Of a stretch of DNA of 64,000 bases, positions 62,652-64,000 are shown one piece after another. This DNA is from Bacillus taeanensis (lineage in GTDB: Bacteria > Bacillota > Bacilli > Bacillales > UBA6769), in contig NZ_QOCW01000009.1 of NCBI RefSeq assembly GCF_003318295.1, positions 98,731-162,730 of the forward strand, in the 5' to 3' direction. Positions within the stretch are counted from its first letter, which is position 1; each line of letters starts with the position of its first letter. Below the pieces are notes generated by a model. That model was not told where the DNA came from. It ran no database searches and saw nothing but the letters and a program-made list of their open reading frames with translations. A program made the translations under genes and the position numbers.

Positions 62652-62951
62652 ATGACACAACAAAATCAACAGCAACAACTGCAGCAAGCTATGAATTCTG
62701 CTCAACAAGCACAACAAGCGGTTCAAGCAGCTCAAGCAAGTGCAAACCCACAGCAAATGCAGCAAGCACAGCAGCAGCTTCAACAAGCTCAACAGCAAAT
62801 TCAACAAGCTCAAAACCAAGCAGGAAGTCAAGCAAATCCACAACAAATGCAGCAATTACAACAAGCACAACAGCAGCTTCAACAGGCTCAGCAACAAATT
62901 CAACAAGCACAATCATCTATGTCCCAAGGACAGCAAAACAATTTGCAATAG
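62652..62951 (+). CDS. glutamine-rich repeat protein
   Basis: A 99-residue protein made almost wholly of Gln, Ala, Ser, Asn and Met. Two near-identical blocks of about 25-28 residues (ANPQQMQQ...QQAQQQLQQAQQQIQQAQ) follow an N-terminal QQAQQAVQAAQAS region. The spacing of Leu/Ile/Val suggests a coiled coil. The start at 62652 has AGGAGG 8 bases upstream; the upstream in-frame ATG at 62574 lacks a site. Function unknown; spore or surface proteins can have such composition. A bidirectional terminator follows. Confidence 0.7.
   Translation: MTQQNQQQQLQQAMNSAQQAQQAVQAAQASANPQQMQQAQQQLQQAQQQIQQAQNQAGSQANPQQMQQLQQAQQQLQQAQQQIQQAQSSMSQGQQNNLQ
62745..62911 (+). repeat. two direct repeats inside the Gln-rich gene
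   Basis: Units of about 70-77 bases (from about 62747 and 62837) are nearly identical and encode the ANPQQMQQ...QQIQQAQ blocks. They differ by small in-frame changes, as expected from slippage or duplication. Confidence 0.7.
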
Positions 62952-63072
62952 ACGAAATCACTTATTGAGAGGAAATTTGAATCAATTAACTTTCCCTTTT
63001 TCGTTTTTGTTTTATTTTTAAAGGATTATTTTTGTATACTCTATGCAAATTGAGTTTACATATTATAGTAAT

Positions 63073-63114
63073 AAAAGAGTGTCTTGCTCCAATATTGGAT
63101 CAAGACACTCTTTT
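63073..63114. terminator. bidirectional terminator
   Basis: AAAAGAGTGTCTTG / CAAGACACTCTTTT, perfect 14-bp stem between the Gln-rich gene and the convergent small genes. Confidence 0.85.
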
Positions 63115-63214
63115 AATTTAAAAATTAACCATTATGTTAACTTATAATCGTTTTCCTAGGTTGCCTATTTAAATAAAAAGTATAAAAGCGCTCTATTTTA
63201 AAGAACCCCCACGT

Positions 63215-63373
63215 TTAGTAAACCTCGCATTCCTGTTTAGGTATTTGTATTTTTGATATCCCATATTTTTCATCTAACTTATGTCGTTGATTGAGTCGAA
63301 TACAGAAATAATAAAGGTCGTTTTCTGTCACTACATAATAATGAGACCCTTGATAACAAATCACTTTACTCAC
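63215..63373 (-). CDS. 52-residue protein of unknown function
   Basis: Starts with GTG, six bases after GGGAG, and ends before a shared terminator. The product (begins MSKVICYQGSHYYVVTENDL, contains two further Cys) looks like a small beta-rich domain. I do not recognise it. It lies 49 bases downstream of a frameshifted Cys-rich gene and may be co-transcribed with it. The overlapping plus-strand frame lacks a ribosome site. Confidence 0.55.
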   Translation of the reverse strand: MSKVICYQGSHYYVVTENDLYYFCIRLNQRHKLDEKYGISKIQIPKQECEVY

Positions 63374-63422
63374 GATCATCTCCCTTTCATAAGAAACTTA
63401 AGGCGAACTGGAAAGATTTATA

Positions 63423-63654
63423 TTACCCAGCAAGCTTGTAAGTATCATCAAGTAATTGACTCACTTGTTCTGAAGTTAGATTATCACCAGAAGTTAACCT
63501 TAAACATGGTAATTCAAGTGTTACTTCAATACCGAGAACAACAATTGTCAATGGAGACGGTATAGCAATACAAAGAAGTTCCCCTCCTGTACAGCATCCC
63601 TCCGGACATGTTGACTGATTTACATTTTGGTTATCTCTCGTGTTCTGGACTCAT
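63423..63654 (-). pseudogene. frameshifted small Cys-rich gene
   Basis: An ATG at 63654 with AGGAG upstream opens a frame that stops after seven codons, but the +1 frame continues to 63423 as a convincing protein: STCPEGCCTGGELLCIAIPS, then PLTIVVLGIEVTLELP and SGDNLTSEQVSQLLDDTYKL. The total length (232 bases) is one base more than a whole number of codons, as expected from a single inserted base, or from a programmed +1 shift. The Cys cluster suggests a metal-binding or spore-coat-like protein. Family not recognised. Confidence 0.5.
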
Positions 63655-63798
63655 TCTAACTCCTCTCTTTAATAATTTTTACTACCTCCCCACTATATGA
63701 ACAAATAATTTTATTCAGAATAAACTTTCATGTAGAAATAGTTCTCATGATAAAAACAGGAAAAAAGCATTAAATAAATAAGTACTTTTTCTATCTAA

Positions 63799-64000
63799 TG
63801 AATCTCCCCTACTTACCTACGGTTGAAGTAGGGGTTTCTAATGTTTCTCAATGGCTCTTAAACATTTTAAGTGCCATCAAGCTTAACACTAGTGGAGTTG
63901 ACACAGCGGCGTGCTGAAAACGCCCAACCCCTCTATACCGTTTGTCATGATTCCCATGCATTCGGTACTTCTTTTAGACAATTTTTGATTGTGGATGCCA
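63799..64000 (-). mobile_element. right end of a second IS200/IS605-type element
   Basis: The end at 63799 has the same layout as that of the tnpB element at 57273: AAACCCCTACTT...AAGTAGGGG hairpin (63806-63834) then GGGGAGATTCA. The remaining 165 bases read as non-coding omega-RNA-like sequence with a GCGTTTTCAGCACGCCG segment. Any tnpB would lie beyond the window edge on the right. Confidence 0.6.

Noticed and set aside
62745..62911. Repeats considered as a CRISPR-like array
   Set aside because: The units are coding, in frame, and follow a Gln/Ala amino-acid repeat; there are no unique spacers or cas genes.
63281..63565. 94-residue plus-strand ORF
   Set aside because: It has no ribosome site and lies opposite two minus-strand frames that have good ones and a shared terminator.

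Overview
The window is AT-rich, gene-dense DNA from an endospore-forming member of the Bacillaceae. Evidence for this includes Bacillus-type AGGAGG ribosome binding sites with many TTG/GTG starts, a GerAB-type germination permease, two CBO0543-type membrane proteins, a YqjM/NamA-type ene-reductase, a Bacillus-type glutathione peroxidase and many intrinsic terminators. No rRNA, tRNA or CRISPR array was seen. The species cannot be fixed from the sequence alone; Priestia/Metabacillus-like is a guess.

Layout. 1-5.7 kb: a His-rich YtkA-type lipoprotein, a CBO0543 protein, a possible sRNA, and an ATP-grasp / alpha-E / transglutaminase operon. 6.1-11.4 kb: a signalling cluster made of a CHASE3-HAMP-GAF hybrid kinase, a CheR methyltransferase and a REC-PAS-PAS kinase. 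11.6-13.4 kb: a 59-codon gene and a DHA2-type drug exporter. 14.1-18.1 kb: a bacterial RNA-repair operon, hen1-pnkp. 18.3-28.2 kb: housekeeping and metabolic genes (zinc metallopeptidase, cysteine desulfurase, glutathione peroxidase, aldo/keto reductase, NamA, TraB-like protein, dihydrofolate reductase, GH18 hydrolase). 28.3-35.5 kb: a soluble histidine kinase, a DoxX-like protein, a TPR/winged-helix protein, a DRE-TIM aldolase, a Cache-GGEEF diguanylate cyclase and an ABA-sandwich-like protein.

35.6-51.9 kb is the most unusual region. A sugar operon (two TIM-barrel isomerases, two Gfo/Idh/MocA dehydrogenases, and a ribose-type ABC importer with its lipoprotein binding protein) is headed by a LacI regulator, three GTAAACGTTTAC-type operators and an upstream LytTR response regulator. 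Ten kilobases downstream lies a soluble hybrid histidine kinase whose C-terminus is a complete, signal-less copy of the operon's own sugar-binding protein, about 68% identical to it by eye over 320 ungapped residues. This looks like a cytoplasmic sugar-sensing kinase made by domain capture, and it is the main finding. Between the two lie an orphan second sugar-binding lipoprotein and a broken germination-receptor locus: gerAB, a small membrane ORF, and an inverted, 5'-truncated gerAC.

52-64 kb is accessory in character. It holds YnfA and a MutT-type protein, then a two-gene helicase cassette (PLD-SF2-DUF3427 helicase plus a UvrD-like helicase) in which the UvrD-like gene has lost its 5' part at the end of an IS200/IS605-type tnpB element with an intact TnpB. 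A DHA2 exporter with a divergent TetR regulator follows, then several small genes (one glutamine-rich with tandem repeats, one Cys-rich and apparently frameshifted). The right edge holds the end of a second IS605-type element.
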